Of a stretch of DNA of 64,000 nucleotides, positions 1-7,548 are shown one piece after another (the stretch's first letter is position 1; the number at the start of each line of letters is the position of its first letter). The stretch comes from Oleiharenicola lentus (GTDB lineage: Bacteria; Verrucomicrobiota; Verrucomicrobiia; Opitutales; Opitutaceae), in assembly GCF_004118375.1 (NCBI RefSeq), contig NZ_SDHX01000001.1:744001-808000 (forward strand), in the 5' to 3' direction. A program made the translations under genes and the position numbers. The notes under the pieces are model-generated. The model did not search any database. It worked only from the letters and a program-made list of their open reading frames with translations, and was not told the origin of the DNA.

Positions 1-108
1 TTTCGTCACTTTGCCGCCCACCGTCACGCGGCCGCCGCGGATCCAGTCGCGGGCCTCGCTGCGGGTGCAGTAGCCGAGGTTGGCGAGGAGTTGGTCGAGG
101 CGGCGCAT
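1..108 (-). CDS. RNA pseudouridine synthase, S4 domain (N-terminal fragment)
   Basis: Only the first 36 codons are in the window; the gene continues off the left edge. The peptide begins MRRLDQLLANLGYCTRSEAR and continues with an RGGRVTVGG turn, the usual start of an S4 RNA-binding domain. In the RsuA/RluB family this domain precedes a pseudouridine synthase catalytic domain that modifies rRNA. The catalytic part is not visible, so the modified site and the exact subfamily cannot be named. A lone S4-domain protein is the main alternative. Confidence 0.75.
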   Translation of the reverse strand, partial: MRRLDQLLANLGYCTRSEARDWIRGGRVTVGGKVTK

Positions 109-120
109 GGGAAAGGGGCA

Positions 121-155
121 TTAGCCACGAAAAGGCGCGAAAAGCCACGAAAAGA
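121..155. repeat. Short direct repeat upstream of esterase gene
   Basis: The 11-mer GCCACGAAAAG occurs at 124-134 and again at 144-154, with a related GCGCGAAAAG between them. The stretch to position 190 also holds two TTTGTGCCC copies. It lies between the divergent pseudouridine synthase and esterase genes. It looks like a dispersed intergenic repeat rather than a regulatory site, but no second copy is seen in this window. Confidence 0.4.
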
Positions 156-211
156 ATTTTTGTGCCCATCCGCGCCTCTTTGTGCCCAGCTCAGGCGTAG
201 TGATTGAGTCC

Positions 212-1312
212 ATGCGCTGGCTGCTCCTCTTCCTCTCGGCACTTGCCCTCCTCGCGGCGTCGCTCCCCTTCGTGCGTCTGCCCGACACGACCTTCTGGTG
301 GAAGGTGGTGCTCGGCGTGACCGAGTTCGGCCACTGGCTGGTGCTGTTCCCGCTGGGACTGGCGGGCTTGGCGTGGTTTGCCAGCGAGGGCGCGGTGCGC
401 GGGACGGTGCTCGCGCTCTGTGCGCTCAGCGTGGCCGGCGGATTGTGGCCGGCGTTCAGCGCGGCGCGTTTGACCGGGACGTTCTCCTGGAAGCGGCTCT
501 GGTTCGCCTCTGCCGGGGAAAAAGTGCCGGTGCGAACGGAAGTCTATGCGCGCCCCGGCGGACAGGAGCTGACACTCGACTTCTATGCGCCGCCGTTCCG
601 CAAGGACACGACCCGGCGGCCGGGCTGTCTCGTCGTGATCCACGGCGGCGGCTGGGACAGCGGGGACAATTCACAGCTGGTGGAATGGAATCATCGTTGG
701 GCTGCGCACGGCTGGGCCGTGGCCGCGATCAACTACCGTCTGGCGCCGCAGCACCCGTGGCCGGCGCAGCGTGAGGACGTGCAGGCGGCAATCGCGTGGC
801 TGAAAACGAACGCGGACCGGTTCGCCCTTGATCCATCCCGCCTGGTGGTTCTCGGACGTTCAGCCGGCGGCCAGATCGCCACCGCCGTGAGCTACGGGGC
901 GCACGATCCGGCCATCCGCGGGGTCGTGGCGCTCTACGCGCCGCACGACATGAAGTTCGCCTGGGGTGTCTCGCGCGAGGATGACGCGCTGAATTCCGTG
1001 AGACTCATGCGCCAGTATCTCGGCGGACCGCCCGACACGCCGGAGCGCAACGCGCTCTATGAATCCGCGAGCGGGCAGTTGCTCGCCAGGAATGATTCGC
1101 CGCCGACCTTGCTGATCCACGGTTTTCCCGACCGGCTGGTCTGGTATCGCCACAGCCGGCGGCTGGCGGCGCGGTTGGCCGAACTCGGCGTGTCTTGCAC
1201 GCACGTCGAGTTGCCGTGGGCGACGCACGCCTTCGACTACAACGCCGACGGGCCCGGCGGCCAGGTGGCGGACGCGGCGATCGCGGAGTTTCTGAATCGC
1301 GTGGGCCGCTGA
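212..1312 (+). CDS. Alpha/beta-hydrolase esterase with N-terminal membrane segments
   Basis: This 366-residue protein looks like a carboxylesterase of the hormone-sensitive-lipase/BD-FAE type. Residues 1-20, about 35-58 and 64-85 are hydrophobic and probably membrane-spanning, which would anchor the enzyme. The catalytic domain follows. It has the oxyanion-hole motif HGGGW at 144-148, the nucleophile elbow GRSAGG with Ser217, a probable Asp307 in HGFPD and His339 in WATHAF. The ATG at 212 was chosen because it starts the hydrophobic segment; an in-frame GTG at 182 would add ten non-hydrophobic residues. The gene is convergent with the gluconolactonase gene, 14 bp away. The natural substrate cannot be told from the sequence. 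Confidence 0.85.
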   Translation: MRWLLLFLSALALLAASLPFVRLPDTTFWWKVVLGVTEFGHWLVLFPLGLAGLAWFASEGAVRGTVLALCALSVAGGLWPAFSAARLTGTFSWKRLWFASAGEKVPVRTEVYARPGGQELTLDFYAPPFRKDTTRRPGCLVVIHGGGWDSGDNSQLVEWNHRWAAHGWAVAAINYRLAPQHPWPAQREDVQAAIAWLKTNADRFALDPSRLVVLGRSAGGQIATAVSYGAHDPAIRGVVALYAPHDMKFAWGVSREDDALNSVRLMRQYLGGPPDTPERNALYESASGQLLARNDSPPTLLIHGFPDRLVWYRHSRRLAARLAELGVSCTHVELPWATHAFDYNADGPGGQVADAAIAEFLNRVGR

Positions 1313-1326
1313 CCGCGACCGGAATA

Positions 1327-2355
1327 TCAGCGTGCGGCGCCTTTCGTTTTCGTGCGCACGCGCAGGAGGGCCTCGTCGGCGGTCATGTAGAAAGTCTGGT
1401 GGTCGGCGTCGCCGAAGGCGCAGTTGGCGGTGGCGCGGCCGGTCAGGATCGAGCCGAGGTGCTTGCCCTCGGGGCTTATGATCAGCACGCCGCCGGGGCC
1501 GGTGGTCCAGAGGTTGCCGTGCACGTCCACCTTGAGGCCGTCGAAAGCGCCGCGGCGGCCCTGCTTCAGCAGTGCGCTACCGTCGAAGAAAATGTGGCTG
1601 GAGGCGACGCTGCCGTCCGCGTTGAGTGCGTAGGCCTTGATCCAGGGTTCCTTGCCCTCGCTGCTGGCGACATAGAGCGTCTTTTCATCGGGCGAGAGAG
1701 CGAGGCCGTTGGGCCGGTGCATGTCGCGGGCGATGACGGTGAGCTTGCCGTCGGCGCCGAGGCGGAAAACGCCCTGGAAGGGAATCTCCTGCTTCACGTC
1801 CGAAGGCATGCCGTAGGGCGGGTCAGTGAAGAAGAGATTGCCCGACTTGTCGAAGCACAGGTCGTTGGGGCTGTTGAAACGGCCACCCTCGAACTTATCC
1901 ACCACGGTTTCGAAGCCTTTGCCATCGGCGGCGAGGCGCGCGACGCGTCGGTCGCCGTGTTGGCAGAGGGTGAGACGGCCCTGGGCGTCGAGTGTGAGGC
2001 CGTTGGAACCGCGTTCGCGGCCGTTGTATTGCGTGCCGGTGAAGCCGCTTGGCTCAAGATGGACGCTGATGCCCTCTCCGTCCTTCCAGCGATACACGCG
2101 GTTTTCCGGCACATCGCTGAAAAGGAGGGCGTTCAGGGCGGGCACCCAGATCGGGCCTTCGGACCAGTTGAAGCCGGAGCCGAGATTTTCGATAGTGGCG
2201 CCGGAATCGAGCAGGGCGTCGAGCGCCGGATCAAGCCGCTCGATCGTGGCCTTGGTGTCCTTGGGATAGGGCGCGGAGGAGGAAGTGATCGGGGCGGGGG
2301 CGGCGGTGAGCATGGCGAAGGAAAGCGCGGCGGGGGCGAGCAGGGGCAGTTTCAT
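1327..2355 (-). CDS. Secreted SMP-30/gluconolactonase family protein
   Basis: The 342-residue product starts with a hydrophobic signal peptide (MKLPLLAPAALSFAMLTAAP), so it is exported. The rest has the repeated blades of the SMP-30/gluconolactonase/LRE propeller: EGPIWVP near the start (metal-ligand Glu), SNGLTLD, FNSPNDLCFD, HRPNGLALSPD and DGLKVDVHGNLW. Family members hydrolyse sugar lactones such as glucono- or xylonolactone using a bound divalent metal. That activity would suit a sugar-degrading organism, but the substrate is inferred. The start at 2355 begins the signal peptide; the frame stays open upstream to 2487, but that part looks non-coding. Confidence 0.85.
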   Translation of the reverse strand: MKLPLLAPAALSFAMLTAAPAPITSSSAPYPKDTKATIERLDPALDALLDSGATIENLGSGFNWSEGPIWVPALNALLFSDVPENRVYRWKDGEGISVHLEPSGFTGTQYNGRERGSNGLTLDAQGRLTLCQHGDRRVARLAADGKGFETVVDKFEGGRFNSPNDLCFDKSGNLFFTDPPYGMPSDVKQEIPFQGVFRLGADGKLTVIARDMHRPNGLALSPDEKTLYVASSEGKEPWIKAYALNADGSVASSHIFFDGSALLKQGRRGAFDGLKVDVHGNLWTTGPGGVLIISPEGKHLGSILTGRATANCAFGDADHQTFYMTADEALLRVRTKTKGAAR

Positions 2356-2505
2356 GGGGTGGAAAGTGGCGAAACGATGCATCCTTCCGGGAGTTGCGCA
2401 AGCCACCGGCCAGTCACTCCAATAGCGCAGCGGCTGGAAGCGAGGAGCCAACGCGTTTCCATTGTAAGGAATCGGTCCGGGCCGCATCTAACAGGGCAAA
2501 TCAAC

Positions 2506-3018
2506 GTGACCCCCGAGGAACAAAACACCCAGTTTTCCGCCTGGCTGGACCAACACGCCGCCGTGTTGCACCACGTGGCGAACGGTTTCGCCGAGGGGGC
2601 GGACCGTCACGATTTGATGCAGGAGCTCATGCTGGCGATGTGGCGGGCGATTCCCGCTTACCGGGCTGGGGCGCAGGCCTCGACCTTCATTTACCGCGTG
2701 GCCCACAACGCCGCGTTGAACTGGCGCCGCACGCAGAAAAACTACCGCGAGCGGATCGACCGCTTCGAAGCGCAGGCCGCGGCCGCGCCGACGGCCGACC
2801 GCCGGCGCGAGCACGAGGCGCTTGGGCACGTCTATGCCGCCATCCGCCGGCTGCCACCGCTGGACCGCTCGCTGATCCTGCTGCACCTCGACGGTCTGGA
2901 CTATGCCCAGATCGCCGGGATTCACGGCCTGACCGAAACCAATGTCGGGGCGCGGCTGACGCGGCTCCGGCAGAAACTCACCACCGCCCTGGAGGACATT
3001 ACCCATGAACTTCGCTGA
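2506..3018 (+). CDS. ECF-type RNA polymerase sigma factor
   Basis: The 170-residue protein has the two domains of an extracytoplasmic-function sigma factor. Region 2 lies at about residues 27-75 (DLMQELMLAMWRAI, then ASTFIYRVAHNAALNWRR). Region 4 lies at about 115-162 (LPPLDRSLILLHLDGLDYAQIA followed by the ETNVGARLTRLRQKL recognition helix). The likely start is the GTG at 2506, preceded by an AGGG about 10 nt upstream; no ATG lies at a sensible position. The last 14 bases overlap the next gene, so the two are translationally coupled. That arrangement is usual for a sigma factor and its membrane partner or anti-sigma factor. Confidence 0.88.
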   Translation: MTPEEQNTQFSAWLDQHAAVLHHVANGFAEGADRHDLMQELMLAMWRAIPAYRAGAQASTFIYRVAHNAALNWRRTQKNYRERIDRFEAQAAAAPTADRRREHEALGHVYAAIRRLPPLDRSLILLHLDGLDYAQIAGIHGLTETNVGARLTRLRQKLTTALEDITHELR

Positions 3019-3625
3019 CATCGAAAAAACCTGGCGCTCGGCCGAGAACCGCCCGTCCGCCGCCCAACTGGAGAGACAAAAAATGGAACTCATCAATGAA
3101 CTGCACCGTCGTCGCCGCGCCAGCCGCAGCCTGCTCGTGCGCACCGCGATCCCGCTCGGGCTGATCACGGCCCTTCTGCTCCTGCACCTCCTCTGGCCCG
3201 ATAGCGCGAGCGACCGGCTGAATCTGACGCGGGAGTGGGCGATCCTGCCGTTCCTCCTTTTGCCCTGGGTCGGTTGGTTTCTGCTGTGGCGCCAGCACCG
3301 GCGGCATGCATCCGCGCATGCCGACCATGCGCGGTCAATCCAGGCCAGCACCGCCGCCTTGCTGGACGAAAACCTCCGGGAAGGATTCCGCGCGCTGGTG
3401 ATCGTGGCCGCGCTCCTGCTCAGCCTGCCGCTGCTGGGCGGCGTGGTTTGGCAGCTGCGGGCCGTGGGCAAGATGGGCGATGAGGTCCTGATTCCCGCCT
3501 TCGTGCTCTACCCGGCCTACGTGGTGTTGATGGTGGCCTGGATCGGCTGGAAACACCTGCGCAAAACCACGCCGCGCCGGAAGGAATTGGAAGCCCTGCT
3601 TTCCGACTACAACCGTGTCGCCTGA
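3005..3625 (+). CDS. Membrane protein, putative anti-sigma partner
   Basis: The 206-residue product has a soluble N-terminal part of about 45 residues (MNFADIEKTWRSAENRPSAA). Four hydrophobic segments follow at roughly 45-64, 77-96, 128-150 and 162-182. The gene starts inside the sigma-factor gene (14-bp overlap). Overlap plus a membrane topology suggests it controls the sigma factor, but no zinc-finger anti-sigma motif (HxxxCxxC) is visible and the family is not recognised. The stop lies 4 bp from the stop of the convergent TonB receptor gene. Confidence 0.7.
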   Translation: MNFADIEKTWRSAENRPSAAQLERQKMELINELHRRRRASRSLLVRTAIPLGLITALLLLHLLWPDSASDRLNLTREWAILPFLLLPWVGWFLLWRQHRRHASAHADHARSIQASTAALLDENLREGFRALVIVAALLLSLPLLGGVVWQLRAVGKMGDEVLIPAFVLYPAYVVLMVAWIGWKHLRKTTPRRKELEALLSDYNRVA

Positions 3626-3629
3626 GCGT

Positions 3630-5747
3630 TCACCAGGCGAACCGCAGGCCCCCCAGCACGAGGCGCGGGCTGCCGGTGTTGAAGAGACCGTCCGCGCTGC
3701 GGCCGGTCTCGATGCGCTCGTCGGTCAGGTTCTCGGCATTGAGATACAGTTCGAGCCGCTCGTTGAGGCGGTAGCTGACACCGAGATCCACGACGAGGGC
3801 GGCGCCTAGGCGCTGCAGGTTTTCGTCGTCCTCGAACTGCTGGCCGAGAAAACGCACGCGTGGCGTCAGCGTGAATGACTGCGCCGGTCGCCACGCGGCG
3901 CCAAAGGTCGCCACGTGACGCGGCACTTGCGCGAGGCGCTTGCCGACGAGGCCGGGCGCGACGGACGCCGCGCGGACTTTGGCGTCATTGTAGAGATAAT
4001 CGGCGGTGAGCGAGAGTGTGGCGTGTGGCGTCCAACGCGCAGAAAGCTCCAGGCCTTGCACGCGGGTACGCTCGAGATTCAGACGCTGGCGGCCAAGGCC
4101 GTCGGCCGGCACGAAGCCGACGATCGGGAAGGAGCCGGGACCGCGAAACAGGGTCACGTTGCCGACCGCTTCGCGCAGGTCGTTCCAGAAGGCGGTGGCG
4201 CCGAGGCTCAGGGCGTCGCGGGTGTGTTCGATGCCGAACTCTGCGGTCGTGGCGCGCTCGGTCTCGAGCGCGGCGTTGGCCTCGGTGATGACGTTGCCCA
4301 CGCGGAAGGGACGGTAGAGTTCGTTGAGGGTTGGACGGCGGAACGCCTGCTGCGCGGCGGCGCGCACGCGCCAGCCGGCGGCCGGTTGCCAGACGAGCCC
4401 GGCGCTGGGGGATAATTCCACGCCGTCACGGTCGGCGTAGCGGTCGTCGCGCAGCATGTTGCCCGTGGCACGCTCGGTTTCGCGGCGATGGCCGTCGGTC
4501 TCGCGCCACGCATCCAGCCGGCCGCCGAAGGTGGTGCGCAGCTCCGGAGCGAGAGCGCGTTCGTGCAGGAAGAACAGGCCGGCCATCTCCTGCGTGCCGC
4601 CGGCAACGCGCTCGCGGGTGAAGGCGCCGGCGCTGAAGGTGAAGTGTTCGCGGGTCTCGCCGCGCACGCGGCGCCAGTCGAAGCCGGCGCTGGTGCGGGC
4701 CTGGTCGCGTTTCCAGGTTCCGGTCCAGGCCGCGCCGAAGGCCTCGGCGGGCACCGCGAACTGGTCGCTGGCGGGCGTCTCGGCGGTGCGCGCGGCGTTG
4801 ACCGAGCTGAAGGTGCTGGCGAACGACTGGTCCTGCGCGTAGGCGACCGCGTCCCACGCAAAGGTGCTGCCGGTTGCGCCGGCCAGCGCGACCGAGACGA
4901 AGTCCTCCTGCGAGGCGTTGCGCTGGTAGGGCGTGCCGTTGTTGCGGTTCTCGTCGTAGGTGCGCGCGGTGAGCGTGAACGCGGCGCCGCCCGCGATTTC
5001 CTGCCGCCAGCGTCCGCTGAGCCAGCGATGCTCGCTCGCGGCGGGGTGGTCAATGGGCCCGCGATCCTCGGGCGCGACAAGGGTGAAACCGTCGGAGGCA
5101 AAATCTCGGCCGAGCAGCTGCAGTGTGCCCGTGCCAAGGGGTTGGCTCACGGCGATTTCGGTGTTGTGGGTCGCAAAGGACCCATAGGCGGCGGCGAGGC
5201 GGCCGTGCGCGGCGCCTGGACTTTCGGTGAGCAGCTGCACGATGCCGCCGAGGGCGGCGTTGCCCCAGGCGGTGGCGCCGCCGCCGCGCACGACCTCGGC
5301 GGCGGCGAGGGATTCGCGCGGGACCTTGCTCCACGCCACCCAGCCGCCGAAGGGATCGTTGAGCGGCACGCCGTCGAGCAGCACGAGCGAGCGGCTGGCA
5401 CCGCTCGGACCGAGGCCACGCAACGATACGCCCTGCGCGGTGGGATTGGCGGAGAGGCTGTCGCTGCGGCGGAAGAGGCTGAAGCCCGGCACGGAGCGCA
5501 GCGCGCCGTCGGCGGAGGAAGCGGGATTGGCACGGAACTGTTCACCGGAAAGTGCGGTGACGGAGAACGGCACCTGTTCCGGCGCTTCGGCCGTGCGCGA
5601 CGCGCTGACGACCACGGTGGGCAGGGCGATGGTCTGGGCGTTAAGGCCGAGGCAGGCTGGCCATAGCAGGAACAAAAGACGCAAAAATACAGGGCGAGGG
5701 GCTGGCACGAGAAACCCAAACGGAAGCCTCCGGCGCGAAAACGGCAA
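3630..5747 (-). CDS. TonB-dependent outer-membrane receptor (BtuB-like)
   Basis: This is a receptor of about 705 residues for energy-dependent uptake across the outer membrane. After a hydrophobic signal segment ending near LNAQ comes the TonB-box-like TVVVSASRTAE. The plug domain follows (VPFSVTALSGEQF, SLRGLGPSGASRSLVLLDG, EVVRGGGATAWGNAALGG), then a long beta-barrel. The C-terminus is LVLGGLRFAW, with the aromatic last residue needed for barrel assembly. Size and plug resemble cobalamin/siderophore receptors; the substrate is unknown. The start is uncertain: a TTG at 5747 opens the frame, and a GTG at 5708 would give a shorter signal peptide. No good ribosome binding site decides between them. 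Confidence 0.88.
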   Translation of the reverse strand: MPFSRRRLPFGFLVPAPRPVFLRLLFLLWPACLGLNAQTIALPTVVVSASRTAEAPEQVPFSVTALSGEQFRANPASSADGALRSVPGFSLFRRSDSLSANPTAQGVSLRGLGPSGASRSLVLLDGVPLNDPFGGWVAWSKVPRESLAAAEVVRGGGATAWGNAALGGIVQLLTESPGAAHGRLAAAYGSFATHNTEIAVSQPLGTGTLQLLGRDFASDGFTLVAPEDRGPIDHPAASEHRWLSGRWRQEIAGGAAFTLTARTYDENRNNGTPYQRNASQEDFVSVALAGATGSTFAWDAVAYAQDQSFASTFSSVNAARTAETPASDQFAVPAEAFGAAWTGTWKRDQARTSAGFDWRRVRGETREHFTFSAGAFTRERVAGGTQEMAGLFFLHERALAPELRTTFGGRLDAWRETDGHRRETERATGNMLRDDRYADRDGVELSPSAGLVWQPAAGWRVRAAAQQAFRRPTLNELYRPFRVGNVITEANAALETERATTAEFGIEHTRDALSLGATAFWNDLREAVGNVTLFRGPGSFPIVGFVPADGLGRQRLNLERTRVQGLELSARWTPHATLSLTADYLYNDAKVRAASVAPGLVGKRLAQVPRHVATFGAAWRPAQSFTLTPRVRFLGQQFEDDENLQRLGAALVVDLGVSYRLNERLELYLNAENLTDERIETGRSADGLFNTGSPRLVLGGLRFAW

Positions 5748-5842
5748 GCGGGCTTATGCCGTTGAACGACCGGGGTCTGCGCGGGGATCGGGCCAAGATT
5801 AGGCTCGCGTCGGCCCCACGGTTGCGGGATGCATTCCGGCCT

Positions 5843-7492
5843 ATGTCCAACTGGGAATACAAGGTCATCAGCAGCGGCAAGGGCGGCTTCGCGAGCCCGG
5901 CGCTGATGGAAAAGTTTTTGAACGATCTGGGGCAGGAAAACTGGGAGATCATCAGCTTCCACCAACCTGCCGACAACGCGCTGGCCTTCCATGGGCTGGC
6001 CCGCCGGTCCACGCAAAAGGACTGGACACTCGAAGACGCCGCGAAGGCGGCGGCCCGCGCCGAAGCCGACAAGCTGCGCGCGGAGTTCGAAGCCAAGTTC
6101 AAGGCCGGTTCCAGCCAGGGTGCTCCCGCGCCAGAAGAAGAAGCCGAGACGTTCCTGGCGGAGGAGAAATCCGCGGCCGACGGCGACCTGCGCCGCCTGC
6201 GCGACACCTCGCGCGACGACGACGAGGATGACGAGGAGAGCGGCAACGGCGCCCCGAAGGACGAGTGGGATAAACTCGCCGAGGAGGACGAGCTGCCGGC
6301 CTTCTTCGACGCGATCCGTCCGCACATGCGTCGCAACCAGCGCGGCCCGGGCATGAGCGTGGGTCTCGATCACCTCGCCAAGAAGTGGTCGCTCGACGAG
6401 TCCGACCTCAAGACCGCGCTCGTCGAGTGCGGCCTGCAGATTCCGGCCGACGAAAACGCCAAGCCCGTCTATGCCGAATACGAGGGCGAACTTTACTGGG
6501 TGAACATCAACCGCCGCGGCGAGATCTGGATCAACCTGCGCGACAAGCCGCAGCCGGTCTTCCGCGTCGTCCAGGCCAAGCGCGTGGAGAACACCGAGGA
6601 ACCCGCCGCCACCAAACCGGCCGAGCACACCCCGGCCGTGTCCGCCGAAGCGAATGCGGCGTCCGACGAACAGGCGGCTTCGGGGCAGGAGGCCCCTGCC
6701 TCCCCGGAGAGCCAATCACGTGGCCCCAAGACCTTTCTCGACAAGGTGCGCAACCAGATGCGCCGCAATCGTCGCGGCCACGGCTGGTCAGGCAGCTTCC
6801 AGTATCTCATCAAGGCCTTCAAGACCGACGAGGCCGGCCTGCTCGCGCAGCTCGCCGAGTTCGGTGTGGTCCTCGGCGAAGCCGGCGCGCTGGTCGAGGC
6901 GCAGTCGGGCGACTTCACCTACTGGCTCAACAAAAACCAGCGCGGCGAGATCTGGGTCAACGCCGAGCTGACGCGCCGTCTGCGGGGTCAGAAGTCGGAG
7001 GAGGCGTCTTCGCCCGGTTCCGACGCCGCAAGCGGAAGCCAGAAATCAGAGGACAGTGGCCAGCAGTCAGAAACAGCGGTTGGGGCGGCGCCGGTTGTCG
7101 AGGCTCCTGCCGCCGTCGAAACGGGCTCAGCGAGTCCGGCCCCGGAAGCTGCACCTGCGCCTGCCTCGTCTTTGCCCGCCGAGAACACCCTGTCCGCCGT
7201 GCGGCTCCTGATGGAGCCGAAGAAGCGCGGCGAAGGCGTGACCGCGCTCGTGAGCGAGTTGGCCGCGAAGCTGGAGAAGACGTCCGAGGTCTTGCAGGCG
7301 GCGCTCGCCGCCGCCGGTCTCACGCCGCCCGATTCACCCAAGGGCAAACCGAGCTTCGCCGAGCACGGCGGAGAACTCTATTGGCTCAACATCAGCGCCA
7401 AGGGCGACCTCTGGCTCAACGCGAAGTCCGCCGCCTCCACGAAGAAGGCCAAGGGGAAGAAGTCGGAGGCGACTGAAGATTCCGCGGAGTGA
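5843..7492 (+). CDS. DUF4177 protein with three repeated modules
   Basis: The 549-residue cytoplasmic protein begins with a DUF4177-like domain (MSNWEYKVISSG to about residue 60, including FLNDLGQENWEIISF). A charged linker with a DDDEDDEE run follows. Three copies of a roughly 80-residue module lie at about 153-236, 290-372 and 450-530, separated by Ala/Ser/Glu-rich linkers. Each begins with a helical MRRNQRG-type motif and ends in a YWVNINRRGEIWINL-type strand pair (YWLNKNQRGEIWVNA; YWLNISAKGDLWLNA). The module looks like a small DNA- or protein-binding fold but is not recognised. A strong terminator follows the stop codon. No function can be assigned. Confidence 0.75.
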   Translation: MSNWEYKVISSGKGGFASPALMEKFLNDLGQENWEIISFHQPADNALAFHGLARRSTQKDWTLEDAAKAAARAEADKLRAEFEAKFKAGSSQGAPAPEEEAETFLAEEKSAADGDLRRLRDTSRDDDEDDEESGNGAPKDEWDKLAEEDELPAFFDAIRPHMRRNQRGPGMSVGLDHLAKKWSLDESDLKTALVECGLQIPADENAKPVYAEYEGELYWVNINRRGEIWINLRDKPQPVFRVVQAKRVENTEEPAATKPAEHTPAVSAEANAASDEQAASGQEAPASPESQSRGPKTFLDKVRNQMRRNRRGHGWSGSFQYLIKAFKTDEAGLLAQLAEFGVVLGEAGALVEAQSGDFTYWLNKNQRGEIWVNAELTRRLRGQKSEEASSPGSDAASGSQKSEDSGQQSETAVGAAPVVEAPAAVETGSASPAPEAAPAPASSLPAENTLSAVRLLMEPKKRGEGVTALVSELAAKLEKTSEVLQAALAAAGLTPPDSPKGKPSFAEHGGELYWLNISAKGDLWLNAKSAASTKKAKGKKSEATEDSAE

Positions 7493-7498
7493 TTCTCC

Positions 7499-7529
7499 AA
7501 AAAAGGCACCCGCGAGCGGGTGCCTTTTT
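7499..7529. terminator. Bidirectional intrinsic terminator
   Basis: A perfect 9-bp stem, GGCACCCGC (7505-7513) with GCGGGTGCC (7516-7524), is followed by TTTTT at 7525-7529 and preceded by AAAAAA at 7499-7504. It therefore works in both directions. It ends the DUF4177 gene on the plus strand and the xylan operon (GH43, minus strand) from the other side. Confidence 0.93.
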
Positions 7530-7548
7530 GCTTTGCGGATCAGGCTTT

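Noticed and set aside
1195-2505. N-terminal extension of the sigma factor as one 607-residue protein
   Set aside because: The upstream part runs antisense through the gluconolactonase gene and has shadow composition; only the last 170 residues match a sigma factor.
5748-5845. Possible cobalamin riboswitch upstream of the BtuB-like receptor (minus strand contains CCCGCAACCGT)
   Set aside because: Only that one riboswitch-like string is present. The B12 box (GCCAGGAGACC type), the AGGGAA motif and the conserved spacing are missing, and the region upstream is coding for another gene.
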